From contig CANTFK010000270.1 in NCBI GenBank assembly GCA_947646735.1, positions 434,001 through 498,000 on the forward strand: a stretch of 64,000 nt of DNA, in the 5' to 3' direction. Below, one piece after another: positions 32,582-44,919 of this stretch. The notes under the pieces were generated by a model. The model made no database searches. It saw nothing but the letters and a program-made list of their open reading frames with translations, and was not told the DNA's origin. Position 1 is the first letter of the stretch. Each line of letters starts with the position of its first letter. The stretch is from Peronospora farinosa. Its lineage: Eukaryota > Oomycota > Peronosporomycetes > Peronosporales > Peronosporaceae. Both the position numbers and the translations under genes were made by a program.

Positions 32582-33272
32582 ATGAACATCTTGACTCTAG
32601 CAGATCTAAGTGACAATGGGGCGCCACAATTACGCACGAATACGGACGACGACGAAGAATTTCTGATTGCAAGTTTCACTAACATTGAGATGTACGCTTC
32701 ATTTAGCAATACGAGCGAAGATAACGACGAAGAATCGCAGACGCTGCTGTACAGTGGATCGACGGGTGCTTTATTCGTGACCACACAGCGCATAATTTGG
32801 CTCAACGCTGAGCAGTCCGTGGGTGGTTATGGGTGGGAGATGAGTTCTGTGACATTGCACGCTATCTCCAGAGACCCTGCTGCATTTCCAAAGCCCTGTT
32901 TGTACTGTCAGATCAGTAATCAGGACGTATCAGAAGTACACTTTGTTCCTGTGGATGACAAGACGTGTACGTGTTTTTCTATTGCTGCAACTAGCTATTG
33001 TAATGCTGGCCCTAATTGTGTTGTAATGGTGGGCCTTTATATATGTCCTGAGAGCAGTGTTAAAGGTATTTGACGCGTTCAGCAAGTCGGCAGAGATGAA
33101 TCCTGATGATGACGAGGAGGAGGACGATGGATGGATTTGTGACGAGGATGAAGTAGCTGATGGAGCGAGAGCTGCTCAATTGGCAGCCCGTTTTGATTCA
33201 ATGCTGGGTTTTGATGATCCAGTTCCGGAGTTAGGACAGTTTGACGACGCAGATGAAGATAGTCTACTGTAA
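32582..33272 (+). CDS. CLNS1A: Methylosome subunit pICln
   Basis: Two exons, 32582-32966 and 33058-33272 (91-nt GT..AG intron), give 199 residues. pICln delivers Sm proteins to the PRMT5 methylosome during snRNP assembly. The PH-like fold is seen in YSGSTGALFVTTQRIIWL, WEMSSVTLHAISRD, PCLYCQISN and EVHFVPVDD. Across the splice site it continues LLKVFDAFSKSAEMNPD. The acidic C-terminus (DDDEEEDDGW, then FDDADEDSLL) is also typical. It lies 133 bp after the exonuclease stop on the same strand. Confidence 0.87.
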
Positions 33273-33442
33273 AGGCAGAAGTGTCAGGCGATGTGCTTTT
33301 CGTCATGACAAATGCAATGCACGTGCGAAAACGAACTGCAAGAGTGAAAACCAGCTGTCTCGCCTGCTGCTGTACTTTTCCTTCATGTGTAAGTTGCCTA
33401 CTTGCTGCGCAAATTCACAGCACTGTTGTGCTGCTAGAGAGC

Positions 33443-34904
33443 TCAGATCTTGTGAATCATGTTTTCTTTGTTGACCAAGTGGCACGTAGTCTCGACCAGA
33501 CGAAGCAGCTGAGAAATATCCGCTGCGAGTACATGCACGGATGCAAATTATAAATCATACAACATCTTTAGAAATATGTGTGACAATAACAACGTACCCG
33601 ACCAGTTGGAAAGCTGCTCTTCCGGTGAAAGCGGTCTGTGGAATGAAACGAGCTTGGCAGGGCGGTCGATTTTGGCATAAATGGATCCGTCGCTCACTAG
33701 GGTCGAGATAGAGCTTTCCGTCAGCTACCACACGCACAACAAAAACCCTTATTAGTTTACTTCGATGATCCATCTGCTCGATACAATCTGAACGTACGTC
33801 TTCCGCGAGTCCAATCATGTTGGCCAAGTGAGGTAGACGAATACGTTCGTAGTGTTCCGCCACCACACGGATGTTGTGCTCGACGACACGAGTATGAAAG
33901 GTCTTCCACCACTCAGCACCACGTTCCCCATGCTTGAAAATCGGATGTTCCTTCAGCACTGCATCCTGTTCCATGGGAAAGCCAATAATCTCCTTGGTCG
34001 TGAACTTCTTGAGCACCGCTGCAAAGTCCGGAGTCTTCTCCATTAACTTCTCACTGGCCAATTTATACAGCAGGTCGTTCTGCAAGTTCGAATAAGGTGA
34101 CAGTACAACAAAGACCGTCGCATGTTCCAGTGCCTTCTTCCACATCTCCTCCTTCTCCTTGACCATCTCCGTATGAAAGATCGCCATCCAATGACGACAT
34201 AACTCCAACGTATCATTCTCATGCGTGTCATACTCAATCATCAAGTGATAAAACTTGAGTTTACACTCTTGAAAGTCCTTTTCATCCAACGTACGACGTA
34301 AAATCTTCTTGGCCAAGATATTAGCTCTCACATAGTCTTTCTTAGCTAATGTAAGTCTCACTTGTTCCAAAATAAACTCTGTCTTTTCTAGTTTCGTCAT
34401 TGCACCATACGTTTCAACATGAACTTCTTGTAAGATTGTAGCAGCTTCATCAATCTCTCCACGAGCTTCTTTCATCCTTGACAACATTTGGGTCAATGTA
34501 GCTCTCTCCTTTTCTAAAAAGATTTTTCCTTCGGCTACAGAACGTAGCGCATTGATAAGATCCATCTTAATAGCATCCGAAGGCGTCTCAACCAGATATT
34601 CCATTGCACGTTGGACTACGACAGTAATAGCACTGGATTTTTGAGCCCGACGCTTGGATAATAGCATTACATGGTCTTTTAATAAATCCCAACGTTTTGA
34701 TTGCACACATAACGTGAGAATAGCGCCCACGGCCTCTTTTAATGTCGCCACGTCATTTGCCAGTCGCGCTTGTTTCTCTAATGACAACATCATCTCACAT
34801 GCACGCTCAACGTCACCACTGGCAGCTACAGACTGGGCTTGAGGCAGTAAACGCTGATACTCGGGGCCCAAGTCCGCTTTTTTACCCATTTCGTCCGTGC
34901 TCAT
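33443..34904 (-). CDS. PSMD12: 26S proteasome regulatory subunit RPN5 (PSMD12)
   Basis: Three exons on the minus strand, 34904-33761, 33696-33598 and 33522-33443, with introns of 64 and 75 nt, give 440 residues, close to the usual ~455. RPN5 is a PCI-domain subunit of the proteasome lid. Helical repeats are seen through residues 1-330 (for example DHVMLLSKRRAQKSSAIT and ILAKKILRRTLDEKDFQECK). The PCI winged helix follows (RIRLPHLANMIGLAEDVRSD), continuing across intron 1 to DGSIYAKIDRPAKLVSFHRP and across intron 2 to DISQLLRLVETTCHLVNKEN, which matches the family C-terminus. The ATG at 34904 starts MSTDEMGKK. The gene converges tail-to-tail with pICln, 170 bp apart. Confidence 0.92.
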
Positions 34905-36064
34905 TATTGCTGCTAGTGAAGAATCTTTGGGAATATCCTCCCGATTTTGAGCGGAAGGTAGACTTAATACCTTTATAATCGGATATAACGTAGATATTTA
35001 TTGTTTACGATCATGCTGCTACTTTACACCTTTTGTTTTGAGTATACCTGTCAAACATAGTCAAGCTAACTGTCCCAATTTAAGTTGGAAAGGTGATTTT
35101 TTATGTCAGACCAAAAGGCTCTCGACGACAAAAGGTGTTTTGTTACATGGACATAATGTACCCAATTATTGTGTAAAATGGGCAATACACGGTAACAAAC
35201 ATAGTCTAACCTGGAATCACACATGCCGAACGGCAACAAACACCTTTGGTCGATCTAGCGACGCCCTTTTTTATAAGGTACACGCTTTTTATCTGACGCG
35301 ACTCTTAAAGCCGTATTTGCTAACGTAGTGCTTGACAGAAGTAAGTCTTCCATAATCAAGAGCAACACCATGTGGTGCACTTTTTGCTTAGTTGCTGAAA
35401 ACGATAGAATGTGCTACAAATTACTGGAATGCAAGTCCAAGCGTGTAAATCAATTGATCTTCCAACTGCATATGGCAAAGTAAGTGTCTAGTTACGAATT
35501 TGGCCGGCATGTAAAGAGGTCTTATTCTCGAAAGAGCTAAAGAAGTTTACGTCTATACAGAATACGTTTGAAATTTATTATCGAGTCATCTTATTTTGGG
35601 TTATGTCGATGTAACAAATATAGGTTATCTGATTGATGACGTCGACCGTCAAAACCTTCCTAAATATCGAAAGATAAAATTAGGAATACAATGCCGAATA
35701 TAGCAAAAATATATTACAAAAGAAAACAAGTAACAGAAGTTTCAATAACCTGCCGGAGGATATAAGTTATCGAATAGTCCATGGTATAATAGTTAATGCA
35801 CCAGAGCGATGTCAAAAGTACTTACAGTATTAGAAATAACTTGTTGGAGGGAAACCTGTATATAGTATATTTGTTGCCTGACGTTACCGTTGTTGCTTGA
35901 ACGTAAAGACGAATATACTACGTACTGTAAGAGCTTTGTTGTGATACCACAACACACTACAATGACTTGACCTAAGGCTTTTTCCTTTACTCGACCATGT
36001 AATGGCACGATAGATAGAGAGTGCCAAGAGCCCCTTTTTCACAACAAAAAGTATCGCAATGTTA
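34905..36064. other. Intergenic, no gene seen
   Basis: AT-rich sequence upstream of RPN5. Open frames are short. The host gene island ends here. Confidence 0.5.
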
Positions 36065-36831
36065 CTATTCTAGTTGGTGGTGTTCCTCCGGAGGAGGGGA
36101 CTCGCTACCATTTAAAGAAAAAGGAGTCGAGTCTTCGTTTTCGCGGCAAGAAGCCGCAAGCTCAAATTGTGTAGCAGAAGTGAATACCAAGTCCTCATTT
36201 CCGCTACACAGCTTGAGCTTGCGGCTTCTTAAATATGTCAGCGCATTGCGCAACTGGATCTTCGTGGGCATGAGGTCTGCTCCGAATGCACCTTGCTCAT
36301 GCAATGCCGTGAGCGTTTTGTAGATGGCCATGGGTTTTACGTCAGGGTACTCTTGTAACATGCGCACGATGTGCATTTTCATTTCCTCGGTTACCGATTT
36401 CTGCAAAGGCTCTGCGGAATCGTGTTCTTCGCTCAGATGCTGGTAGGCCTGACAGATAATGCCCAAGTACGTAAGCTGGCATGTAGACATGCGCACCTGC
36501 ACGGGGCATGCGCGGAGCTTTCCCTGCGCATCCAGCAAACCCTTATTCTGATGTTGCCCTTGGGGTGGCACAGTGCAGAGGTGCATTTCGTCCACTGGAC
36601 CTTCATCTTGTGTTCGGTATTCACAGCGTCCACGCTGATTTTATCATGGTTCATGGTGCAGCTGACAAGGTGCGTGTTGATAATGGCGTTGCGCTTGAGC
36701 GAGCGGCGGAACTCTTTCATTTCAGCCTCACTCTTGGTCTCGCCGATAGTATACCAGCTGCCATCCTCTGGGTTGTGAAGCAGACGTCGGATGTCCATGT
36801 TCACGCCTGCACTTGTGGTGTCCGATTCCAA
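36065..36831 (-). pseudogene. Unrecognised, frameshifted protein-coding remnant
   Basis: Two minus-strand frames overlap at 36433-36595. The upstream one (from 36831) reads DIRRLLHNPEDGSWYTIGET, then KVQWTKCTSALCHPKGN with a Cys/Arg pattern. The downstream one continues TYLGIICQAYQHLSEEHDSA and ends at 36065 with an acidic Pro-rich tail. Together they look like one protein of about 240 residues broken by a frameshift near 36560. The Cys-rich first half resembles N-terminal regions found in some oomycete MULE-type transposase-like proteins, but I cannot assign it. Splicing from an upstream exon (36832-37073) is possible. Confidence 0.4.
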
Positions 36832-39800
36832 ATGAAGACTCGGGTGAGCAGGTGGATGCTAGTCAGTTCTTGGAAAGCGCAGCGCTGTATCTGTTGCAGT
36901 TGAGATGATGGAGAATCGAACAGGTTCGTCGACGTGCCGCTCAGTAATATGCCGTACGATGATGAGGTGGCGTAGTTCTGTTTGCTCGACTTAGCACGCT
37001 TCTTTATGGCGGTCAAAATTCGAAACTGTACGAGATCCGCCACCGAAGACAGCGCCGCCACCGAGGACCGCAAAAAGGCTGAACCGAGGGCTGTATACGA
37101 TGGTGATGAGATCGATGGTGCAAAGAACCGGGGGCGCTCAGCTCTGATGACCGACTGATCGCAAGAGCGTCGCCGCTACAGAGAGAAGCGAGCTCACTGA
37201 CAGCGGCGACAGCACAAGAGAAAATCCATGCAATGCTGTGCTTGCATGTCCACGGCCAGCTTCTGCATGGATTGCAATCGTTCTCAATCGAATGCGATTG
37301 CGAGATACTATTGCAATTTGCTATCTTGCGCAATTTGACATGGTCATGCCCCCATGATCATGCTACGGGTGCGTTAAATTCATGCGACGGTCAACATCAT
37401 GCAAAACGGATCAAGAAATAGGACGCACTTTCGAGCATCGAATAAACGACATTGTTGCTCGTCAATTCGACGGCATCGTCTACACGATGATTTGGTACCG
37501 TCTAAAAAACGGATATATCGGCGGTGATAACTGAGACTTTCCAAGATCGTGAAACGATTTACAGCTGGATTTCGAGAATGATGCTTCGCGCGTCTTTACG
37601 CACTCTGGTCGACGCCAGACCAATAACAGCTTTCCACTGCCACGATTTGTTCGATCCGTCATCATGTAGCGTAAGTCGTGGCTGACAGTCAGTCAGGTCA
37701 TTGGCGGCATATACTAATTAGCACGTGCATGTAGTAACATGGTGATCCAGATCTGCGTAGCACGCTATACACTGATATTAGTCTCAAGAAGTGTGAGTAG
37801 AAGTCCGACACAGCGAAAACCCGCTCGTCAGCGAGAGACAAGCGCCGTCCCAGCTGCGAGGCAACGGTGCGTGTACCGGCAGTAATACACTGTGTATGCA
37901 CAATATAGGGAGACCAAATCGTAGTAGTCGCCGCCGAACTGATTTCAGAAACGCCCACGCGGTAAACTTGGACGAGCCATAGTCCGATCTGCCGAATAGA
38001 TAGAGATCGCCTACTACTACTAAAGCTTTACAAAATCCGTAAATTTTACCAGCAAGTTCGCTGACCATCGGGAAGTGGCTCTGATACAAAGGCGATGCAC
38101 GGTGCAACCGTTTCGTGCTTTGCACCTGCTGTATGAGCAGGGTCTTTGGTGACCATTCCGCGGTGCTGCTGTGGACCAGGCTCTGGCAGGTCGCATAACC
38201 ACATGGCAAGGGCTTTCTCTACCCAACTGCTCTTTCAAAACGCAGTGCCTAAAACATACCACTTGTTTGAGATATCCATGTTTCACAAAACGACCGAAGA
38301 CGTGCCTAGAACCGAAGTTCCTAGCATAACACCATCGCTGATCAGAACCGAAGTGACGACTTCGCAAATGGGAAAGTTGGCCATGCGACCTGCTAGCCTG
38401 TGTGTGAGAGAGAGCAACCCGAGCAAACTTACCGCCGATACTCAAGGAAGCTTAAAAGTTTCTAGTAAACGAAATGCACGGATTCACATTCAGATAGATC
38501 GATAAGCACGTGGTTGCTTTTCTCTGCTCTTTGCGCTTAACGCTAAGCATCATCTGAGGCTTGATCACTCATCAAAAGCTCTGTTTGACCACTATGTGAC
38601 GAAAACAGATCCTGGAAGAAGACACTGCATATATCGCTTGCAGACACGTAACATCTAGTGAGAGATGGACAGACTGTATGTTGGACCAATTGAACGTTAG
38701 CCGCTAGAGCGCTCGGCTCTGGTTCAAGCGCCGCTCGTCTGCAACACGTACATCTACAGACTATAGAACGTACATGTGACAGTCTGACTTGCGACGGGCG
38801 CACGTTGGGAAAGTTGACGTCGCGTTGTCGAGGACAAAAGCTGGTCACCTGCGCGGCTATGGCTCAACTTCCAAGCCAAATCGGGGTTGTTCTTACCACA
38901 TGCGCCGGTGCTCTTAATATATGTAGCTGCAACGAAGTGCCTTGATGACAAAGAGCTACAAGTTGCTGCAGACTACCAGCGACTGACGCATATAGTCACC
39001 TGGTAGAGTACAGGTTTTCGCCCGTTGCTGCACATGTCGAAGGTGCTGCAGTGTAGAGTCGAGGCGTCTCCTGTCCTGGCGATCGCCCTCGTCTGCATTC
39101 TCATTGACGCCATTGCTTTCCAGTCGCACGAACCGACCTCAAGTCGGAGCGATATCATGGATAGTTCGGCATTACTCCGAACTGGCATCGCGGTGCTGAG
39201 CGACCTTCACTTCACGTACCTGTACGACTGAAAGAATGCCTTCAGGTTCTCAGCTGATGAGCCTTCAAGTGGCTTGTTCTACGTACATCCGAGCGTTACG
39301 ATACGATATAGTGAGGACGACACGGTGACGCCTGCATTTGTTTATGAAAGAGGAGTAGCAAACGATTTCCACAATACATAGTGTCGTCTACAGACCTGCA
39401 GTCAAAACTTGGTCTGGAAATGTGCTGACGTTAGAACAACGTCAAAAAATCTATAAAACTTCTTTGTTCATTGCTTCAAAAAGTTGATCCTGCAAGTGAC
39501 GATGCCTGACCACTTCAAATTAGTCTACTGCGCTCGGCTTAGCCGTAAAGCTGAAGGTGGTCCGATCAGCATGCAGAAAACAGCGCAGTAGCAGCTCGGC
39601 CGCTTTCAGAGGTTCGATCCCAGCATACAATGGTACTAAGTGATCGTACGGATCGTCAACGCCCCTATCTCCTCTGAGTTCAAGGATGCGCCGCCTGTCG
39701 ATCTCATATCAACCAATTGACCGGTTGAAGACTTTATGATGCATTCGACAAGAAGGCATAATGCGTCGCGTCGTCGTACTCGACAACAAGGTGCTGACAG

Positions 39801-40827
39801 AGAAAACACCCGTGCGACGATTCGAGCGTGCAATATTTAGGTGAGTGCAAACGCTGCGTCACACAAACAATTAAGTGGTGTGACTAGTTCGCATGTAGAC
39901 GCAATGATCCGTCAGGCTTTACATCAACGGGAACATATTGACGTTCCTCGACATCCACAAATACGCAAAATTCCGCCTATTGCATCTCCAATTCAACACG
40001 TTTCATAGCCTGTATGTAACATAGTGCTACGCAACGCAATATTTTGACATTACACCTTCAACTTCCACTCCACCAAAGACATTTCTGCAATGCGCTGAGT
40101 AATAGAGCCTTCTTCGATGCAGTGATCGCGCCCTCAAACTTTTCTGCGATCAAGTAGGTCATTTGGCCTCCTCTGTATTGAAATCTGCACTCTTCGGATT
40201 GTAAAGAATCTTGAGTGACACTTTCATGCCCCCGGGCTTTTAGCTTGCGCGTTTCTTTTCACGTCATCTCATTCAAAGTGATACAAGCTCCAGATGCAGC
40301 TACGAAACTTTCTGCATCGGACTTCATCCTGTCAAGATGAACTCGAATTCCATACAATGAGGTATTTGACAGCATAGTCTTCTCATCTTGTCTGGTCGCG
40401 GAACTTCAATGATAACTTCCAACTGAGTTTTAGCTTACCAATGAAGTCTCTAATGTAACAGACAGCGGCACTAATGTTCTAGCTGATTGACCATCAAGAT
40501 ACATTTTACTGTCGTAGTGAAGGCATGATTTGTGCTTGAGGCTTTCTAGGATACATCACCGTTTACATCGTTCTCGGCAAAAGTCTTTTCTTCAACAAAC
40601 GTCGACCTCTCTTAAACCTCACAATAAATTTTTGAATACTGTGGTGCAGCAACGTTAGAGGTAAGCTCCGGAACTTGTTAAGTCCCCTAAACTTTGAGGC
40701 TTTCTCAACTGGAAACGAAGCAACGTATGTAAGAGGAGCAACAACTTTGCGCATTTGCTGTTCAATGCGTTGTTTGAGTTGGTCCAGTTCAGTGATACAG
40801 CAGTCTGCCTCCATGCTTTTCCCCAAT
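36832..40827. other. Gene-poor region
   Basis: Nearly 4 kb without a supportable intact gene. Open frames on both strands are mostly mutual shadows. Two pieces could be real remnants: 39034-39381 (listed separately) and a minus-strand frame 40563-40826 (LDQLKQRIEQQMRKVVAP), which stops where copia sequence begins and may be the end of an interrupted gene. Confidence 0.4.
39034..39381 (+). pseudogene. Possible small secreted protein split by a TGA
   Basis: An ATG at 39034 opens a 65-codon frame with a hydrophobic segment resembling a signal peptide (PVLAIALVCILIDAIAFQS). A TGA at 39229-39231 ends it, but the same frame stays open for another 49 codons (AFRFSADEPSSGLFYVHPSV) to a TAG at 39381. 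No RxLR or LFLAK motif is seen. It may be a dead secreted-protein gene or chance. Confidence 0.22.
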
Positions 40828-40933
40828 AATCAGATACTTTCGAATCCTCCCTCAAGTGAACAAGTGTTCATCGCTTCGTTCGCCCAGCTCTCTCCGCTTC
40901 GTTTTCCCTCTCCAAGCCGCTCAAGTTACAACA

Positions 40934-40945
40934 GGTTATGAGCCC
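40934..40945 (+). promoter_or_regulatory. Primer binding site complementary to the initiator tRNA-Met anticodon arm
   Basis: GGTTATGAGCCC directly follows the 5' LTR end. It is complementary to GGGCUCAUAACC, the anticodon arm of initiator tRNA-Met, the half-tRNA type of primer known for Drosophila copia. The ATG inside this site (40938) also opens the gag frame. Confidence 0.65.
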
Positions 40946-41762
40946 AAGGGCCATGTCCTCAAGCAACGCCTCGACCAGTATCTCCATCGATAAGTTCGAT
41001 GGAGACAATTATGCAACGTGGTGTCGTTACATGCGTGGCGTGTTTCTGACCAAGTCGGTCTGGTACGTCGTGAACCGAGAAACGACTCCAAGCTTCGCCG
41101 ACCCGCGAGCGTCTGATGACTACGTCAAGGCAAGCAACATCGCATTCGATTTGATGTTGCTCCACACGGATGCGGACTACCACCATGTGGTCGACGACTG
41201 TGAAGAAGCATGGGTCGCATAGTCACGTTTAAAGACGCTGTATGACGGCTCGCAGAAGGCGGGACGAATCTACCTCAAGCGTCAGCTGTTCAGCATGAAG
41301 ATGGCGAAAGGAGAATATGTGTTGCATCACTGCAATGATGTCTTGAACATCGGCGCCAAGCTCAGCAGCATTGGCGCCAAGATGGAAAAAGAAGACATCG
41401 CAATCTTCCTGCTGCTCAGTCTCCCTAAAAGTTTCGACAACGTGGTTCTGAACTTGGAGATGAGCAGCGCAGAACTTCGTACCCAAGATGTATTCAAGGT
41501 GTTGACGAACGAGCACGCCAAGCGTCAAGGGGAAAAGGTGACGACAACTGAGAATACGGTGAAGACTGAAGATGCAACAAAGGCATTCAGTACCGAGAGT
41601 GAGTCCTACCAATGCACGTATTGTGGCAAGGTTGGGCACACGGTGGATCGCTGTTGGACGAAACAGAAAATTGAAAGCCGTGGAGCTCGATGCGGCGGTA
41701 ATGGCCGTGGACGCGGAGCTAATGGGAACAACACAATGAAGACAACGGCTACGATCAAGTAG
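40938..41762 (+). pseudogene. gag: Copia gag with CCHC zinc knuckle
   Basis: Frame 40938-41222 reads a copia-type gag start ([20 protein letters not shown]) and ends at a TAG after CEEAWVA. Frame 41295-41762 continues with the UBN2-like gag part ([19 protein letters not shown]) and a zinc knuckle [14 protein letters not shown], which binds RNA. A second ATG at 40953 is an alternative start. Confidence 0.8.
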
Positions 41763-41806
41763 CGTTTGCTATATGGCTGGAGTGTGGGATCTCTACAAAA
41801 AAGGAT

Positions 41807-43193
41807 GTGTCTGGAAGGTGGGCCGTCGACAGTGGTGCAACTCATCATATCTGCCATGACAAGTCGAAGTTCACCCGTTTAATTGAACGTAAGAATGGGG
41901 AAATTTTGGTGGCTAATGGCACCAAGGTGGACATCAAGGGTGTGGGAGCTATCACTGAGAAGGTAGTTCTGCCCAATGGCGACGAGCGCGATATCGAGAT
42001 CAAGAACGCACTGTACGTATTCAGTATGAGCAAGAATCTGCTATCGGTGCCGCAGATCAACAAACATGGCAAGTTTCTAGAGGTATTTGATGGAGCAAGA
42101 ATGCATGTTGCGCATAAGGACTCGTAGCAAGTGGTGGCGACAACGGATCTCGGGGATGGTCTCTACTGGCTTTGTACGGCTCAGCGATCGGCTAATTGAC
42201 AGCAGTTGGAAACAGTGGTGTTCACTTACATGCGCGAATGGGTCACGCTCCAGTTGACGTGCTTCGCACTATGGTGATCACCAACATGGTAAATGATGTG
42301 AAAATTCCTCTCAAGTAGAGTAGATCAAGTGCATGTCGATGGTGCTAGCAAGGGAAGATGGTCCAAAAACCATTCCCAAGCAATCGCGACAAGAGCAGCT
42401 ACGACATCTTCGAGCTGCTTCACCTTGACATCTGTGGTCCTATGGAAAGCAATTCGTTAGGCGGCAGCAGATACCTGCTGCTGATGGTGGACGAAGCTAG
42501 TGGATGCATGAAGGGCTTCTGTCTACGCACGAAATCGTAGAGCGAAGACTGCATCCGGAAGTACATTGCGATGATACAGACGCAGTTTGGCAAGAAATCA
42601 AGTTTGTGCGACACGACGTAGCCCGCGAGTTTGCAACCAGCTCTCTTCAAGCTATCTATGAAGATGAAGGCATTGAACAGCAGGCCACAGTGTCATACGC
42701 ACATCAAACCAACGGCACGGCAGAGCGAGCCATTCGAACCATTGTCACGATCGGCCGCAGCATGCTCCATCATGCCATGCTGGAAAAGTGATTCTGGGCT
42801 GAAGCGGCAATGACGGCCATCCACGTGAAGAACCGTTTGCCATTACCCAAGATTCCGCAAATGACTCCGTTCGAGATCATCTACAAGTCCAAGCCAAGTT
42901 TCAAGCACATGCGAGTATTCGGTTGTCAGACGTACATACTGACTACAAAAGAGAAGCGACTCAAGTGGGATCCCAAGGCTCCTGCTGGCATATGTTTGGC
43001 CTACGAGGAAGTTTCCAAGGCGTATCGTGTTTACGACATCGAGGCGGGGCAAATTGTTATCAGTCGCGACATCAACTTCGACGAGTCCACCTTTGGACTT
43101 TCGCCGCTGATTACCGACAAAGATATCGATAATTTGGACTTGGACTCACTCGATCTCTATGATGAAGATCCGCTTCACATGGAATACCAGTAG
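41807..43193 (+). pseudogene. pol: Copia protease and integrase fragments
   Basis: The protease motif [14 protein letters not shown] is at 41819-41860. Integrase pieces are the core start HLDICGPMESNSLGGSRYLL at 42421-42480, the region VSYAHQTNGTAERAIRT near 42690-42740 that includes the catalytic Glu, and the C-terminal VFGCQTYI..KWDPKAPAGICL at 42915-43010. Several stops and frameshifts separate them. No chromodomain is present. Confidence 0.8.
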
Positions 43194-43426
43194 ACAGGCA
43201 AGCGTAAGAGCCGTCCCAACGATAAAGGTTCGATTGCCCGAAAATCGCGCATTGTGCGTCAGCGGCCTGGACTGGAAGAATTAAGTGCACCGGACAACTC
43301 CTCGTCGCACCAAGAAGAAGAAATGAAGGATTCTGATGACACAACTACGCCTGTAATTGGCGTGCGAGTACAAATACTGCTGAAATAGCAACAGATCTAT
43401 CGGAACCATAAACGTTTGAGGAAGCA

Positions 43427-44919
43427 GTGAGCGGCCTGGACCAAATTCACTGGCAAAAAGCCATTTATGCTAAACTCGAGTCTATGCGACTTCGTGGTGT
43501 GTTTCGTGCTGCCAAGCTGCCCAACGGACAATGCGCCATTGGCACCAAGTGGGTCTTCAAGATCAAGCGCAAAGCATGTGGATTCATTGAGAAGTACAAG
43601 GCACGTCTGGTCGCAAAAGGTTTTCGCCAGAAGTATGGCATCGACTACACAGAAACGTTCTCGCCTGTGGTCAAGTTTGTGACATTACGCATGGTCATTG
43701 CAATTGACAAGCACTATGGATGGATCCTCGACCAGATTGATGTGGTGACTGCGTTCCTGTATGGAGTAATGAAGGAACAAGTGTTTTGCCTGATTCCTGA
43801 AGGTGTGGAACTCGATGGCGACTTTGATTGTCTAGAATTGGTGAAGGCAATTTATGGCCTTACGCAAGCATCGCGGGTGTGGAACGAGACGTTCGATTAA
43901 TTTATGTGCTCTATTGGATTTCAAGCGTCGGGCTTTGACCCATGTCTCTACATCAAGATCATCAAGGACCAATGTGTATTGGTGCTGGTCTATGTGGTTG
44001 ATGTGTTGGTAACAGGAAGCTTGCTTGAGTTGATTCACGCACCAAGGACTACCTGAAGACACGTTTTGAGATGACCGACAGCGCAAGTGTACATTGTTTT
44101 GGAATTGAGCTTTTGGACGGCGCAGATGGGAGCGTAATTATGTGTCAGCGCCGGTATGTGAATGACATTCTTAAGCGCTTCGGGATGGACGATTGCAAGG
44201 CCATAAGTTCAGTGGACTTGAGCTCTCGACTTGTTTCAAGCGACGCCACTACCAAGTTCAGTGCTCCATTTTGTGAAGCCGTAGGCAATTTGATGCATCT
44301 GACCACTGCGACGCACCCGGACATTGCGTACGCCGTAAGCTATGTATCATGATTTATGGAGAACCCTCAAGAAGAGCACTGGGTTGCGTTTAAGCGGATT
44401 TTAAGCTATCTACAAGGTACTAATACGCATGGAGTTTGCTACAAGTCTAATGGCACGGTCGACTTTCGTGGATATACGGACGCAGACTGGGTTGGTGACC
44501 TCGCCGATCGCAAGTCAACTTCGGGCTACGTGTTCATGATACTGGGTGCTCCAGTGAGCATGGGGCATCAAGAAGCAGCCAAGTGTTTCATTATCGACAA
44601 GTGAAGCAGAGCACCTTGCACTCAGTCTGGCAATCCAAAAGGGCAAGTGATTTCACCGTTTGCTGTGTGAAATAATGCAGTCTGCCAACGAAGATGGACC
44701 CGAGCTTATGATCCGTGAATACAATCAATCATGCATCAAGATGACAAAGGAACCTGTCAACCACGGCCGTGCCAAGCACATTGATATCAAATATCATCAT
44801 ATCCGTGATGAGATCAAGTGCGGCGAAGTAAAGCTTGAGTACTGCAAGACTACGATGATGTTAGCGGACATCTTGACGAATGGACTTCACGGACCACGTC
44901 ACAAGGAGCTGACAGCAGC
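43427..44919 (+). pseudogene. pol: Copia reverse transcriptase and RNase H fragments
   Basis: RT begins ALGTKWVFK-like (IGTKWVFKIKRK) and continues with ARLVAKGFRQKYGIDYTETF and LDQIDVVTAFLYG. The catalytic box reads YVVD near 43992-44003 instead of YVDD, so one metal-binding aspartate is lost. RNase H includes YTDADWVGDLADRKSTSGYV and the end KHIDIKYHHIRDEIKCGEV. The frame ends KELTAA at the solo LTR; skipping the LTR it would continue LGIHACSY and stop. Confidence 0.82.

Noticed and set aside
36801..37073. Minus-strand ORF as a first exon of the unknown 36 kb gene
   Set aside because: A splice is possible, but no convincing donor/acceptor pair and no domain continuity could be shown.
37013..39188. 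Several 70-140-codon ORFs on both strands in the 37-39 kb block
   Set aside because: Mutually overlapping, no domain, composition typical of random frames.
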